From NCBI RefSeq assembly GCF_001375655.1, contig NZ_CTEN01000001.1, positions 558,001 through 622,000 on the forward strand: a DNA stretch of 64,000 bases, in the 5' to 3' direction. The DNA is from Streptococcus varani. GTDB lineage: Bacteria > Bacillota > Bacilli > Lactobacillales > Streptococcaceae. The notes below the pieces were generated by a model. That model saw only the letters and a list, made by a program, of their open reading frames with translations, did no database searches and was not told where the DNA came from. Shown in pieces: positions 55,673 through 64,000 of the stretch (the stretch's first letter is position 1; the number at the start of each line of letters is the position of its first letter). Made by a program: the position numbers and the translations under genes.

Positions 55673-56215
55673 ATGATTAGAGACACGATTCAAGCTATTG
55701 AAGGTTTTGCAAAGAGTCAGCCAGACTATCCTGTCTATGATATTTTAGAATCTCAGGAGACCTATCAGCAACTCAAAGAGGATTCAGATAGACTGGCGGC
55801 TTATTTGGGTGAGCAGGACTTATCCGAGAAGTTTCCACTAGTCATTTTCGGCGGACAAGATTACCATATGTTGGCTAGTTTTGTCGGGATGACCAAGTCA
55901 GGTCATGCCTCTATTCCAATTGATAGCCATTCCTCTCATGAGCGTATTAAGGGGATATTAGAAGTTGCTCAACCAGAATTAATTGTAGCAAAGGATCATA
56001 AGGTGCAAAATCTCTTGGCCCTTCTTATTTTAAAGGACGGCGTGAGGGAGCGAAATGATCGTGACATCGACATGACAAAGGCTATCAAAACATCTCTTTT
56101 GACCATCAAGATGCCTTATATGATACCATCAAAATTTATTTATCGAGATGATTTACCAAAAACTTCCAATGGGAAAAATGATATGAAAAGCCTAATCAAT
56201 GAGGTTAATAGCTGA
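55673..56215 (+). pseudogene. dltA: Internally deleted dltA (D-alanine--carrier ligase remnant)
   Basis: An open 180-codon frame where DltA normally has about 510. Residues 1-106 match the DltA N-terminus ([44 protein letters not shown]). After QPELIVA the sequence jumps to [20 protein letters not shown], near residue 440 of the normal protein, and continues to the end with the catalytic-Lys region [10 protein letters not shown]. About 330 residues are gone in frame, including the ATP-binding TSGTTGKPKG loop and the whole adenylation core. It cannot activate D-alanine. A start at the TTG 55595 would lie within dltX and is unlikely. Confidence 0.9.
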
Positions 56216-57456
56216 TGATGAACGTATTACAATATTTGCCCAATGTAGAACCTTATGGAACCCCTAAATACTTCATATACTTGATTCCGCTTTTATTACC
56301 AATTTTTATTGGACTCTTTTACAAAAAACGATTTCCAATGTATGAATGGTTAGTCAGTCTCTTATTTTTAGCTTTGATGTTCATCGGTCCTAATTTAAAA
56401 CAAGTATCAGGACTTGCTTATTATCTGCTTTGGCAAATTTTAGGAGTCTACTCTTACAAATTCTATCGTAAGCGGGCAAACAAGGCTTGGGTATTCTATC
56501 TTCATGTTTTCTTGTTAATTGTCCCTCTTGCAAGTGTCAAGGTCATGCCGGCGATTTCGGACCATAATCATTCTCTCTTTGGATTTTTAGGAATTTCCTA
56601 TTTGACCTTTAAGACTGTCGGAATGGTGATGGAAATAAGAGATGGTACCTTAAAGGACTTTTCTCTCTGGAGTTTTCTACGTTTTCTAGTCTTTATGCCT
56701 ACTTTTTCTAGTGGCCCCATTGATCGCTTCCGGCGGTTTGAGGAGGACTATCGAACGATCCCTGAGCGAGAAGAGCTGATGAATATGCTTGAAAAGGCCA
56801 TTTGGTTCCTCATGCTCGGCGCTCTCTATAAATTTATTCTCTCTTATTATTTAGGCTCCGTCCTTTTGCCTCCTCTGAAAGCACAAGCTCTTCAAGAAGG
56901 TGGATTCTTCAATCTAGCGACAGTTGGAGTCATGTATGTTTATGGGCTCAATCTCTTTTTTGATTTTGCTGGTTATAGCATGTTTGCCGTAGCTATCTCC
57001 TATTTTATGGGGATTAAAAGTCCTTCCAATTTTGATAAGCCCTTTCTCTCAAGAGATTTGAAGGAATTTTGGAACCGATGGCATATGAGTTTGTCTTTCT
57101 GGTTCCGAGACTATGTCTTTATGCGACTGGTCATGGTTTTGACCCGTAAAAAAGTATTTAAAAATCGCAATATGACTTCTGCGGTAGCCTATCTCCTTAA
57201 TATGCTCTTAATGGGCTTATGGCATGGCCTTACCTGGTATTATATTGCCTATGGTCTCTTTCATGGTACGGCGCTTGTCATCAATGATGCTTGGTTACGT
57301 AAGAAAAAAGAAATCAATAAAAATCGAAAAAAAGCTGGTCAAGCTCCCTTGCCAGATACTATTTGGACCAGGAGTTTGGGTATTTTTCTAACCTTTAATA
57401 CAGTGATGCTTTCCTTTTTGATCTTCTCGGGATTCTTGGATAAGCTTTGGTTTTAA
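56215..57456 (+). CDS. dltB: Membrane O-acyltransferase DltB
   Basis: A 413-residue MBOAT protein of normal length with about ten or more membrane segments. The catalytic His lies in MGLWHGLTWYYIAYGLFHG (about 340-358), and FDFAGYSMFAVAISYFMGI and FWNRWHMSLSFWFRDYVFMR are conserved DltB blocks. It moves D-alanine from DltC across the membrane for transfer to lipoteichoic acid. The start overlaps the dltA stop (TGATG). It appears intact. Confidence 0.95.
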   Translation: MMNVLQYLPNVEPYGTPKYFIYLIPLLLPIFIGLFYKKRFPMYEWLVSLLFLALMFIGPNLKQVSGLAYYLLWQILGVYSYKFYRKRANKAWVFYLHVFLLIVPLASVKVMPAISDHNHSLFGFLGISYLTFKTVGMVMEIRDGTLKDFSLWSFLRFLVFMPTFSSGPIDRFRRFEEDYRTIPEREELMNMLEKAIWFLMLGALYKFILSYYLGSVLLPPLKAQALQEGGFFNLATVGVMYVYGLNLFFDFAGYSMFAVAISYFMGIKSPSNFDKPFLSRDLKEFWNRWHMSLSFWFRDYVFMRLVMVLTRKKVFKNRNMTSAVAYLLNMLLMGLWHGLTWYYIAYGLFHGTALVINDAWLRKKKEINKNRKKAGQAPLPDTIWTRSLGIFLTFNTVMLSFLIFSGFLDKLWF

Positions 57457-57478
57457 ACAATAGATTGGAAATAATAAA

Positions 57479-57718
57479 ATGGATGTAAAAACAAAAGTGA
57501 TTGAATTAATTGATGAACTATTTATGGAAGATGTTTCTGACATGATGGATGAGGATCTCTTTGATGCAGGTATTCTAGATAGTATGGGAACAGTCCTCTT
57601 GATTGTTGAATTGGAAAATGCATTTGATATTAAGGTTCCTATTTCTGAATTTGGTCGTGATGATTGGAATACAGTCAATAAAATAATCGATGGTGTTGAG
57701 GAGCTGCGTCATGTTTAA
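57479..57718 (+). CDS. dltC: D-alanyl carrier protein DltC
   Basis: A 79-residue acyl-carrier-type protein. Ser35 in [17 protein letters not shown] is the phosphopantetheine site. The sequence is otherwise a normal DltC ([30 protein letters not shown]). It would be loaded with D-alanine by DltA, which is defective in this operon, and delivers it to DltB. Its stop overlaps dltD by 8 bp. Confidence 0.96.
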   Translation: MDVKTKVIELIDELFMEDVSDMMDEDLFDAGILDSMGTVLLIVELENAFDIKVPISEFGRDDWNTVNKIIDGVEELRHV

Positions 57719-58976
57719 ACGGCTTTGGACTATTTTCGGACCGCTCATGATTGCTATTCCTCTTGTCATTTCTTTTGTTCTCACATTTCCAATTCGAACC
57801 AAAGAGAGCTATACTAGAGCTAGGGAAAATGCTGTCGCTTTAACACCTTTACATTTTAAAAATGGTGTGCTGAAACGGGCCATTTTGTCCGATTCCAAGA
57901 GAAATTTTATCCCTTTTTTCGGTTCTAGTGAATGGAAACGGATGGATAGTTTTCATCCCTCGGTTTTAGCAGAGGCTTATGATCGGCCCTATCGCCCACT
58001 CTTACTAGGAGAACGAGGTTCCCAATCTTTGGTCCATTATTTTGGAATGCAGCAAATTTCAAATCAACTTCATGAGAAAAAAGCGGTCTATTTTGTTTCT
58101 CCCCAATGGTTTGATGAGCAAGGGGCGACTCAAGACGCTTTTCAAGAGTTTTTCTCTCTAACACAGCTGACAGAGTTTTTAAAGCTAGGGGGAAAAAGTA
58201 AATCTGAACAAGTTGCCGCCGAACGCTTGCTACAAGTCAATGCAGGCATTTCTTTGGAAAACCTAGTTGTTAAAGTTGCCAACGAGTACCCTTTGTCTGA
58301 TCTCAACAAGGCACAGTTAGATGCTATTGAGACATTTAGCAAACACCAAGAGTCTCTCTATAGCTATTTTCTTCCTAAGGACGGTGCTTATCAAGATTTG
58401 GTGAAACCCAAAGCAAAGAAATTACCTAAGAAATTTTCCTATGAAGCTCTCGATCAACTAGCAAGTAAAGAGGCTAGCAAAATGACAAATAATAATGAGT
58501 TTGCAATTGCCAATGACTTTTTTAACTCTTATCTTGATGGCAGACTGAAAAAGTTAAAAGGATTTCAATCAAAAGATGACTATCGCAAGTCTATAGAATA
58601 CAATGATTTTCAGTTGGTTTTGAGTGAATTTGCAAAGCAAAAAACAGAAGTTATTTTTGTCATCCCACCTGTTAATAAAAAGTGGGCTGATTATACAGGT
58701 CTCAACCAAGAAATGTATCAAGAAACAGTTGAAAAAATCAAATATCAACTAATGAGTCAAGGATTTACAAATATTGCCGACTTTTCAAAAGAAGGTGACA
58801 CACCTTACTTTATGGAAGATACCATTCATATTGGATGGCGAGGTTGGCTAGCTCTTGATAAGGCGGTCAATCCATTTTTGACACAGGTTTATCAAAAACC
58901 AAATTATAGAATCAATGATCGTTTTTTGAGTCAAGATTGGGCAGATTACACAGGAGACAATCAACAATTTCAATAA
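57711..58976 (+). CDS. dltD: D-alanyl transfer protein DltD
   Basis: A 421-residue DltD with an N-terminal membrane anchor (about 6-26) and an extracellular SGNH-like hydrolase domain. The catalytic Ser is in [16 protein letters not shown] (about 70), and the Asp-x-x-His pair is in [17 protein letters not shown] (about 379-395). DltD acts outside the membrane in D-alanyl transfer to teichoic acid. The start at 57711 lies inside dltC (ATGTTTAA), the usual dltC-dltD overlap; the longer frame upstream would run within dltC. Confidence 0.94.
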   Translation: MFKRLWTIFGPLMIAIPLVISFVLTFPIRTKESYTRARENAVALTPLHFKNGVLKRAILSDSKRNFIPFFGSSEWKRMDSFHPSVLAEAYDRPYRPLLLGERGSQSLVHYFGMQQISNQLHEKKAVYFVSPQWFDEQGATQDAFQEFFSLTQLTEFLKLGGKSKSEQVAAERLLQVNAGISLENLVVKVANEYPLSDLNKAQLDAIETFSKHQESLYSYFLPKDGAYQDLVKPKAKKLPKKFSYEALDQLASKEASKMTNNNEFAIANDFFNSYLDGRLKKLKGFQSKDDYRKSIEYNDFQLVLSEFAKQKTEVIFVIPPVNKKWADYTGLNQEMYQETVEKIKYQLMSQGFTNIADFSKEGDTPYFMEDTIHIGWRGWLALDKAVNPFLTQVYQKPNYRINDRFLSQDWADYTGDNQQFQ

Positions 58977-59025
58977 AAACGACTTATTGTTCTTTAGTTT
59001 TAAATGTTCGTGATGAAAAAATTAG

Positions 59026-59048
59026 AAAGCCGAGCAATCGGTTTTTTT
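59026..59048 (+). terminator. dltD operon terminator
   Basis: CCGA-GCAA-TCGG followed by seven T, 50 bp after dltD. The stem is short. Confidence 0.55.
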
Positions 59049-59077
59049 CTATCTTTTCCTAAAGTCTGTAAAAATGC

Positions 59078-59131
59078 TTGACATGTCAGGAAAAGAGGAT
59101 TACAATAGTAAGAAAGAATTGGTTATAACCA
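59078..59131 (+). promoter_or_regulatory. nagA promoter with palindromic operator
   Basis: TTGACA at 59078-59083, 17-bp spacer, TACAAT at 59101-59106. TGGTTATAACCA (59120-59131) is a perfect 12-bp palindrome just after the transcription start, shaped like a GntR-family (NagR-type) operator. A repressor that responds to amino-sugar phosphates is the likely ligand. Confidence 0.65.
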
Positions 59132-59170
59132 GTCTATAAGGATAATATATTGACATCAGAGAGGAGAACT

Positions 59171-60316
59171 ATGTCGGTTTATATTCACGCAAAATCAATC
59201 ATTTTAGATGAGAAAGAAGTTGAAAAGGCCTATCTGGAAATCAAGGAAGACGGGAGATTTGGTTCCATTCATTTCGAAAAGCCAGATGGAGAGATTATTG
59301 ATTACTCTGACTATCACTTGGCACCAGGCTTAGTTGATACTCATATCCATGGTTATGCTTCACATGATGTCATGGATAATGATTTTGAAGGAATCAAGAC
59401 CATGTCCGAAGGACTTTTATCCTGTGGAGTGACCTCTTGGTTACCTACAACTTTAACAGATTCGACTGAAAATCTGGATGCTGTCTGTGAAACCATCGGG
59501 AAACATGCCGGTCAGGAAAGTGGGGCTAAGATTCGTGGGATTTTCCTAGAAGGACCATTCTTTACAGAAAAATATAAAGGGGCTCAAAATCCCAAGTATA
59601 TGAGTGATCCATCCATTGCCAAACTAGACAAGTGGCATAGTTTATCCGCTGGCTTGGTCAATAAAATTGCTATTGCTCCAGAACGAGATGGTGTGAAAGA
59701 ATTCATCGAATTTGCTAAGAGTAAGAAGATTCATACTGCATTAGCTCATAGTGATGCAACTTTTCAGCAAGCAAAAGATGCTGTAGATGTTGGTGCTAAC
59801 ATCTTCGTCCATGTATACAATGGCATGAGTGGCCTGCATCACCGAGAACCAGGTATGGTTGGAGCTGCCTTAGACTTGAAAGATGTCTATGCTGAGATGA
59901 TTTGTGATGGCCACCATGTTCATCCAGTTGCAGCTGAGATTGTTGTTAAGGCCAGAGGTCCTCAAGAAACGGTTCTCATTACGGATTGTATGCGAGCGGG
60001 TGGTATGGGCGAAGGCCTTTCTCGCTTAGGTGAATTTGAAGTTGTTGTAAAAGATGGTACCGCTCGATTGAAAGAGTCAGGAAGTTTGGCAGGATCAATT
60101 CTTGAGTTGATTGAGGCGGTGCAGAATGTCGTGGCTTGGGGGTTGGTTGCTTTACCAGATGCTTTACGGATGGCTTCTCTAGCACCTGCCAATTCTGTCA
60201 ATATTGACCATGTCTGTGGTTCTATAGCTCAAGGACGGGCTGCAGATTTTATCCTTGTAGATGATCAAGGACATTTAAAAGCCACCTATCTAGATGGCCA
60301 AAAACGATTTGGATAA
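59171..60316 (+). CDS. nagA: N-acetylglucosamine-6-phosphate deacetylase
   Basis: A 381-residue amidohydrolase-superfamily enzyme that removes acetate from GlcNAc-6-phosphate. Visible metal and substrate motifs are LVDTHIHGYASHDVMD (about 55-70), EGPFFTEKYKGAQNP (about 133-147, metal Glu), ALAHSDATF and HVYNGMSGLHHREPG (about 213-227), and LITDCMRAGG with the catalytic Asp. Start at 59171 follows GAGGAG. It is followed after 20 bp by a LacD-type aldolase, probably in one operon under the palindromic operator. Confidence 0.95.
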   Translation: MSVYIHAKSIILDEKEVEKAYLEIKEDGRFGSIHFEKPDGEIIDYSDYHLAPGLVDTHIHGYASHDVMDNDFEGIKTMSEGLLSCGVTSWLPTTLTDSTENLDAVCETIGKHAGQESGAKIRGIFLEGPFFTEKYKGAQNPKYMSDPSIAKLDKWHSLSAGLVNKIAIAPERDGVKEFIEFAKSKKIHTALAHSDATFQQAKDAVDVGANIFVHVYNGMSGLHHREPGMVGAALDLKDVYAEMICDGHHVHPVAAEIVVKARGPQETVLITDCMRAGGMGEGLSRLGEFEVVVKDGTARLKESGSLAGSILELIEAVQNVVAWGLVALPDALRMASLAPANSVNIDHVCGSIAQGRAADFILVDDQGHLKATYLDGQKRFG

Positions 60317-60336
60317 AAACTTCCTAGGAGGAAAGA

Positions 60337-61338
60337 ATGAAAAAATCTTTGATTTCGCAGGAAAAATTCGACCATATGACTCGCTTGTCAGATGGTCAAC
60401 AAATTATTGCCGCATTGGCTATTGATCAGCGTGGAGCCCTCAAGCGTTTACTGGCTGCAGCAGCTGGTGGGGGTGAATTTGGAGATGAAATTCTCGTTGA
60501 TTTCAAAAAAGTGATTTCAAGTGATTTGACCCCTTATGCCAGCTCCATTCTTTTGGACTGTGAATATGGTGTCCCTGCTTCTAAATTGCGAGCAGGAACT
60601 TGTGGTTTTATTGCTGGCTATGAAAAAACGGGATACGATGCATCAACACCTGGCCGCCTTCCGGATTTGCTTGATAACTGGTCTGTTAAACGGATCAAGG
60701 ACTTAGGGGCAGATGCCGTTAAAATTTTGCTCTATTATGATGTAGATGATAGAGCTGAGATTAACGATATTAAGCATGCTTGGATTGAACGGATTGGTAG
60801 TGAATGTCAAGCAGAAGAAATTCCCTATTTTGTAGAAATCCTAACCTACGACGCGAGTGACATGGATGTCACCTCCCGTGAATATGCTGCTTTGAAACCC
60901 CATAAGGTAACTGGTGCTATGCGGGAGTTTAGCAAACCTTGCTATAAGGCAGATGTCTTGAAGGTAGAAGTTCCAGTCAATATGAATTTTGTAGAAGGTT
61001 ATACCGATGAGGAACCAGTTTATAGCTTGGAAGAAGCAAAAGGCTACTTCAAGGAACAAGCAGAGGCGACTCATTTACCATTTATCTTTCTGAGTGCGGG
61101 TGTTTCCGCTAGTCTTTTCCAAGAAACGCTGGTAGTTGCCAAGGAAGCTGGTTCAACCTTTAACGGTGTCCTTTGTGGTCGTGCGACTTGGAAGGATGCA
61201 GTGGCAATCTTTGCATCTCAAGGACAAGAAGCTGCTAAAGCTTGGTTGGGAGACAAAGGTCGTAAAAATATGGAAGATTTGAATACAGTCCTATCTTCAA
61301 CAGCTAGTCCCTGGACTGATAAAGTTCAAATCAAGTAA
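60337..61338 (+). CDS. lacD: Tagatose-1,6-bisphosphate aldolase (class I, LacD family)
   Basis: A 333-residue class I aldolase. The sequence begins with LSDGQQIIAALAIDQRGALK (about 17-36); the Schiff-base region is DAVKILLYYDVDD (about 127-139), and KVEVPVNMNFV (about 208-218) and FLSAGVSASLF follow. LacD splits tagatose- (and fructose-) 1,6-bisphosphate to triose phosphates. Next to nagA it may serve galactosamine or galactose catabolism rather than lactose alone, which is inference. The other lac genes are not in the window. CTAGGAGG precedes the start. Confidence 0.9.
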   Translation: MKKSLISQEKFDHMTRLSDGQQIIAALAIDQRGALKRLLAAAAGGGEFGDEILVDFKKVISSDLTPYASSILLDCEYGVPASKLRAGTCGFIAGYEKTGYDASTPGRLPDLLDNWSVKRIKDLGADAVKILLYYDVDDRAEINDIKHAWIERIGSECQAEEIPYFVEILTYDASDMDVTSREYAALKPHKVTGAMREFSKPCYKADVLKVEVPVNMNFVEGYTDEEPVYSLEEAKGYFKEQAEATHLPFIFLSAGVSASLFQETLVVAKEAGSTFNGVLCGRATWKDAVAIFASQGQEAAKAWLGDKGRKNMEDLNTVLSSTASPWTDKVQIK

Positions 61339-61468
61339 TAGTTTAGTAAAGTCAAATATCAAATAGGAAAAACTAGAATGATAGAGGGACAGTCTATCTA
61401 GGAAGATCAAACTCTATCATTTGGATTTTCAAAAAGTATAAGTGGATTGATTCTTCTGATCCCGTAAA

Positions 61469-61505
61469 GAAACCCCGTTTATCTGATTGAGATAAGCGGG
61501 GTTTT
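61469..61505. terminator. Bidirectional terminator, aldolase / aspartate kinase
   Basis: AAACCCCGTTTATC...GATAAGCGGGGTTTT, a strong stem between convergent genes. Confidence 0.88.
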
Positions 61506-61510
61506 AAAGA

Positions 61511-62863
61511 TTAATTACGGAAAAATGCGTCGTAGAGAGCTTGAAGAGCTTGGTTTCGCTGCTCCGTTTTGACAACAAATATGACAGAAACTTCAGAAGC
61601 CCCTTGGGAAATCATAGCCAAGTTGATATTGCGTTCAGATAGAGCAGCGGTTGCGGTTGCAGCAACACCAACATGGTTTTTCATATTTTCGCCGACAATC
61701 ATGATAATAGACAAATCGTGCTCGATTTCTGCTTTGTCCACTTCCAGACTATGATTAAGTTGACGCAGAATTTCTTCCTCTTTAATAGGAGTCAATTCAC
61801 GACTACGGAGAACCAAGGACAAGTCATCGATACCAGTAGGCATGTGTTCCCAACGGATATTCAAATCTTCCAGAACTTGGAGTAACTTACGACCGAAACC
61901 GACCTCTCGGTTCATTAGGTACTTAGACGTATTGATGCTGACAAAATCATCATCAGCTGCAATTCCTACAACAGGACAGGTTTCACCAGTATGTTTGAGA
62001 ACAATCCGTGTGCCAGGATGGTCAGGATTGTTGGTGTTTTTAATGACTAAGGGAATACGACCACGGTATGCAGGAAGCAGAGCTTCATCATGCAAGACAG
62101 AAAAACCAGCATAGGCTAATTCTCGCATTTCTCGATAGGTCAGTTCCTTGATAGAATGAGGATTGTGAATGATACCAGGATGGGCAGCGAAGATACCATC
62201 TACATCAGTAAAGTTTTCATAAAGGTCTGCTTTAACACCAGCTGCGATAATGGATCCAGTAATATCTGAACCACCACGAGAGAAAGTGCAAATCTGATTA
62301 TCTTCTGTTACGCCAAAGAAACCTGGAATAACCAGCACTTCATCTGAATTGCGGAGCTCTTCAATGCGGTCATAGCTAGATGAAAGAATGCGGGCATTGC
62401 CTGGTTCAGCCGATACAAAAATACCAGCTTTCTTAGGGTGGATATAGCGGGCAGATAAGCCTTGATGTGTGAAATATTCTGCAATTAGTTTGGCATTGTT
62501 GTCTTCACCAGCTGCCAGAAAGGCATCATAAAGAAAATCATTGTCTTCAATTGGCAGGCTAGCTAGCTCTCGAATGCTTTTAGCAATTTTTGCAATAGAC
62601 TTCGCATCAAAGCCAAGTTCATCTGCCATATCTTGGTAACGATTGATAATCCAATCTTGGCTAGCAGAAACATCCTGTCCAGAAGTGTATTCCTTATAGT
62701 ATTTGATCAGAGCATCGGTTACTTTTGTGTCTTCAGCATTGCGTTTACCTGGAGCAGATACTACCACGAAGCGGCGTTCTGGATCAGACTGAACAATCTT
62801 AAAAACTTTCTTTAGTTGAGTGGCGGAGGCGAGTGAACTACCGCCAAATTTGATAACTTTCAT
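61511..62863 (-). CDS. Aspartate kinase
   Basis: A 450-residue aspartokinase, first step of the lysine, threonine, methionine and diaminopimelate pathway. VIKFGGSSLASA (3-14) is the phosphate-binding start, the substrate region has FSRGGSDITGSIIA (about 218-231), and two ACT regulatory domains fill about 300-450 (VSINTSKYLMN, INLAMISQGASEVSVIF). The start at 62863 is chosen because AAGGAG lies just upstream and the family start is MKVIKFGGSS. A probable CodY box lies next to its -35. Confidence 0.95.
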   Translation of the reverse strand: MKVIKFGGSSLASATQLKKVFKIVQSDPERRFVVVSAPGKRNAEDTKVTDALIKYYKEYTSGQDVSASQDWIINRYQDMADELGFDAKSIAKIAKSIRELASLPIEDNDFLYDAFLAAGEDNNAKLIAEYFTHQGLSARYIHPKKAGIFVSAEPGNARILSSSYDRIEELRNSDEVLVIPGFFGVTEDNQICTFSRGGSDITGSIIAAGVKADLYENFTDVDGIFAAHPGIIHNPHSIKELTYREMRELAYAGFSVLHDEALLPAYRGRIPLVIKNTNNPDHPGTRIVLKHTGETCPVVGIAADDDFVSINTSKYLMNREVGFGRKLLQVLEDLNIRWEHMPTGIDDLSLVLRSRELTPIKEEEILRQLNHSLEVDKAEIEHDLSIIMIVGENMKNHVGVAATATAALSERNINLAMISQGASEVSVIFVVKTEQRNQALQALYDAFFRN

Positions 62864-62897
62864 AAAATCTCCTTGGATTTTCAATTCCTTTTCTAGC

Positions 62898-62942
62898 ATT
62901 ATAGCAAATTGTAGCTTAGATGTCAGTAAAATTTAGAAAATT
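62898..62942 (-). promoter_or_regulatory. Aspartate kinase promoter with probable CodY box
   Basis: On the minus strand: CTGACA at 62926-62921, 17-bp spacer, TATAAT at 62903-62898 with TGC before it. AAAATTTAGAAAATT (plus strand, 62928-62942) matches the CodY consensus at 12 of 15 positions and abuts the -35, the same layout as at codY. Confidence 0.55.
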
Positions 62943-63052
62943 CAACCAATTGTTGGTTTTTAGGAGCATATCTGATGGAATAGTGCTAAAATGATGAGAC
63001 ATATATAAGGAAAGAAGCTAAGAAAAATTTTTTCTGTACAGACTAGGAGGCA

Positions 63053-63697
63053 ATGGTGGCTTACAAATCAATTATTTTTGACATGGATGGAGTTCTCTTT
63101 GAAACGGAGGATTATTACTATCAAAGAAGGTTTGCATTTCTTAAGAGTAAAGGAATAAGCTTAGAACATTTGAATCCTCTGGTCTTTGTGGGAGCTAGAT
63201 CCAGTCAAATCTGGTCTCTCATTCTTGGAGATGATATGGGTAAATGGGATATCCCAAAGTTGGAGGCAGACTATGCTGACTTTAAATCCCTCCATCCAAC
63301 TCCTTATGGAGACTGTGTTTTTGAGGAAGCAAAAGAGGTTATTCCCTTCTTAAAAGAAGCAGGTTTCTCTCTAGCAGTAGCCTCTAATACAGATCTAGAT
63401 GAGGTAAAGAGAGCATTGACGGAATCAGGTTTACTGTCCTATTTTGATAGGGTGTTCTCAGCAACAGACTGTGAGGCTTGTAAACCCCATCCAGCTGTCT
63501 ACGAAAAAGCCTGTCAAGCCTTAGGAAATCTTAAGTCTGAAACCTTAGTCATTGAGGATAGCCAGTTAGGGATTGCGGCGGGTGTCGCAGCCGGTTTGAC
63601 AGTTTGGGCTATTGAAGATAAGAAGTGGGGAGTGGACCAGAGTCAAGCTAGTCAGAGAATAAAAAACGTAGGAGAATTACGAGAGAAACTAAAGTAA
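63053..63697 (+). CDS. HAD-superfamily phosphatase (beta-phosphoglucomutase/phosphoglycolate phosphatase type)
   Basis: A 214-residue HAD-IA hydrolase. Motif I is IIFDMDGVLFETEDYY (7-22), motif II is VASNTDLDEVKRAL (about 108-121), motif III is CEACKPHPAVYEKAC (about 142-156) and motif IV is VIEDSQLGIAAGVAAG (about 164-179). A helical cap sits between motifs I and II. Substrate unknown; the divergent neighbour is aspartate kinase and the downstream neighbour a fatty-acid gene, so context does not help. AGGAGG precedes the ATG at 63053. Confidence 0.88.
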   Translation: MVAYKSIIFDMDGVLFETEDYYYQRRFAFLKSKGISLEHLNPLVFVGARSSQIWSLILGDDMGKWDIPKLEADYADFKSLHPTPYGDCVFEEAKEVIPFLKEAGFSLAVASNTDLDEVKRALTESGLLSYFDRVFSATDCEACKPHPAVYEKACQALGNLKSETLVIEDSQLGIAAGVAAGLTVWAIEDKKWGVDQSQASQRIKNVGELREKLK

Positions 63698-63957
63698 AAA
63701 TTAAGATCTATAATCAAAGAAACTTAAAATATATGAGGAAAAGTAAGGCAAACAGACCGAGTGGTAGGCAAAGGTTTTAAGAAAGTATAGTTTGGATATT
63801 CAAAGAGTATTAGAGAAATTCTCATATTTTAACCGCTTTTAGAAACGAAATTGTCGGATGTCACAGGTTTTCCAATTTTTTCGTGAAAGTTATTGATGAA
63901 GATATGCTAGAATGAAGAAGTGGTTTTATTTTATAATCAAATTAAAAGGAGTGTCCT
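63698..63957. other. Intergenic region before the fatty-acid gene
   Basis: 260 bp with no gene. It holds TTTGGATATTCAAA (63791-63804), a loose relative of the FabT operator, and an extended -10 TGCTAGAAT (63905-63913), about 45 bp upstream of the next start codon. Confidence 0.5.
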
Positions 63958-64000
63958 ATGCAGTTTTCAACAATTGGCTATCAAGTGGATGGTCAAATTG
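63958..64000 (+). CDS. fabM: Probable trans-2-decenoyl-ACP isomerase / enoyl-CoA hydratase, 5' end only
   Basis: Only the first 14 codons are inside the window (MQFSTIGYQVDGQI). The start YQV-x-G-x-I is typical of crotonase-family proteins. In streptococci fabM, which makes the double bond of unsaturated fatty acids, starts the fab cluster and follows the aspartate kinase region. AAAAGGAGTG precedes the ATG. The call rests on 14 residues and remembered gene order, so it is tentative. Confidence 0.45.
   Translation, partial: MQFSTIGYQVDGQI

Noticed and set aside
63791..63804. TTTGGATATTCAAA considered as a FabT operator upstream of the fatty-acid gene
   Set aside because: The spacing is one base too long for the consensus and it lies over 150 bp from the start codon.
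1..64000. CRISPR arrays, tRNA or rRNA genes, prophage modules and T-box or metabolite riboswitches
   Set aside because: I looked for regular direct repeats, tRNA-like ends, T-box GGTGG-type motifs and phage gene strings and saw none. Short or diverged RNA elements could be missed by eye.

Overview
The window is chromosomal DNA of a low-GC Firmicute and looks like a mitis-group Streptococcus (S. mitis, S. oralis or a close relative of S. pneumoniae). The support is the family content (CodY, FakA, GatCAB, DltXABCD, ScrA/ScrB/ScrK, IS1167-like ISL3 elements), the many extended -10 promoters (TGnTATAAT) and the TTG/GTG starts. The species call is inference. I saw no tRNA, rRNA or CRISPR array.

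Region by region. 1-3056: end of an amino-acid permease, rpmB, an Asp23/YloU protein and fakA. 3069-4484: IS1167-like copy 1. 4530-12324: recG (probably leaderless), asparaginase, a Cof-type phosphatase, a universal stress protein, an AlaT-type aminotransferase, codY with its own CodY box, and a nicotinamidase-like gene. 12608-15239: an XpaC-like membrane protein and two tandem paralogous membrane proteins of unknown function. 15330-17492: a group IIC intron inserted after a terminator, with an internal tandem duplication and a frameshifted maturase. 17501-20200: a CstR-type persulfide regulon (repressor, two rhodaneses, CoA-disulfide reductase/rhodanese fusion) with visible operators. 20319-23526: gatCAB. 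23569-37102: a carbohydrate block with an AraC regulator, an ABC importer and alpha-galactosidase, IS1167-like copy 2, then scrR-scrB diverging from scrA and scrK. 37339-38280: manA.

38285-49240 is an IS island between manA and secA. An ISAs1-family element begins at 38285, but its matching right end and 9-bp target duplication lie at 49240-49249. Between them are a second copy of its 3' 545 bp, a SEC10/PgrA-like surface protein, and a nest in which an IS1167-like element is split by an IS1182-type element that is itself split by IS66 and IS982 elements. The simplest reading is integration of a DNA segment by homologous recombination within a resident ISAs1 copy. One edge of that segment encodes a chimeric transposase.

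49324-53363: secA, acpS, alr. 53464-58976: a cell-envelope operon with a beta-lactamase-fold serine hydrolase, a DUF915 hydrolase and dltX-dltA-dltB-dltC-dltD. Its dltA has lost about two thirds of its length in frame, so this locus cannot charge DltC by itself. 59171-61338: nagA and a LacD-type aldolase. 61511-64000: aspartate kinase (with a probable CodY box), a HAD phosphatase, and the start of what is probably fabM.
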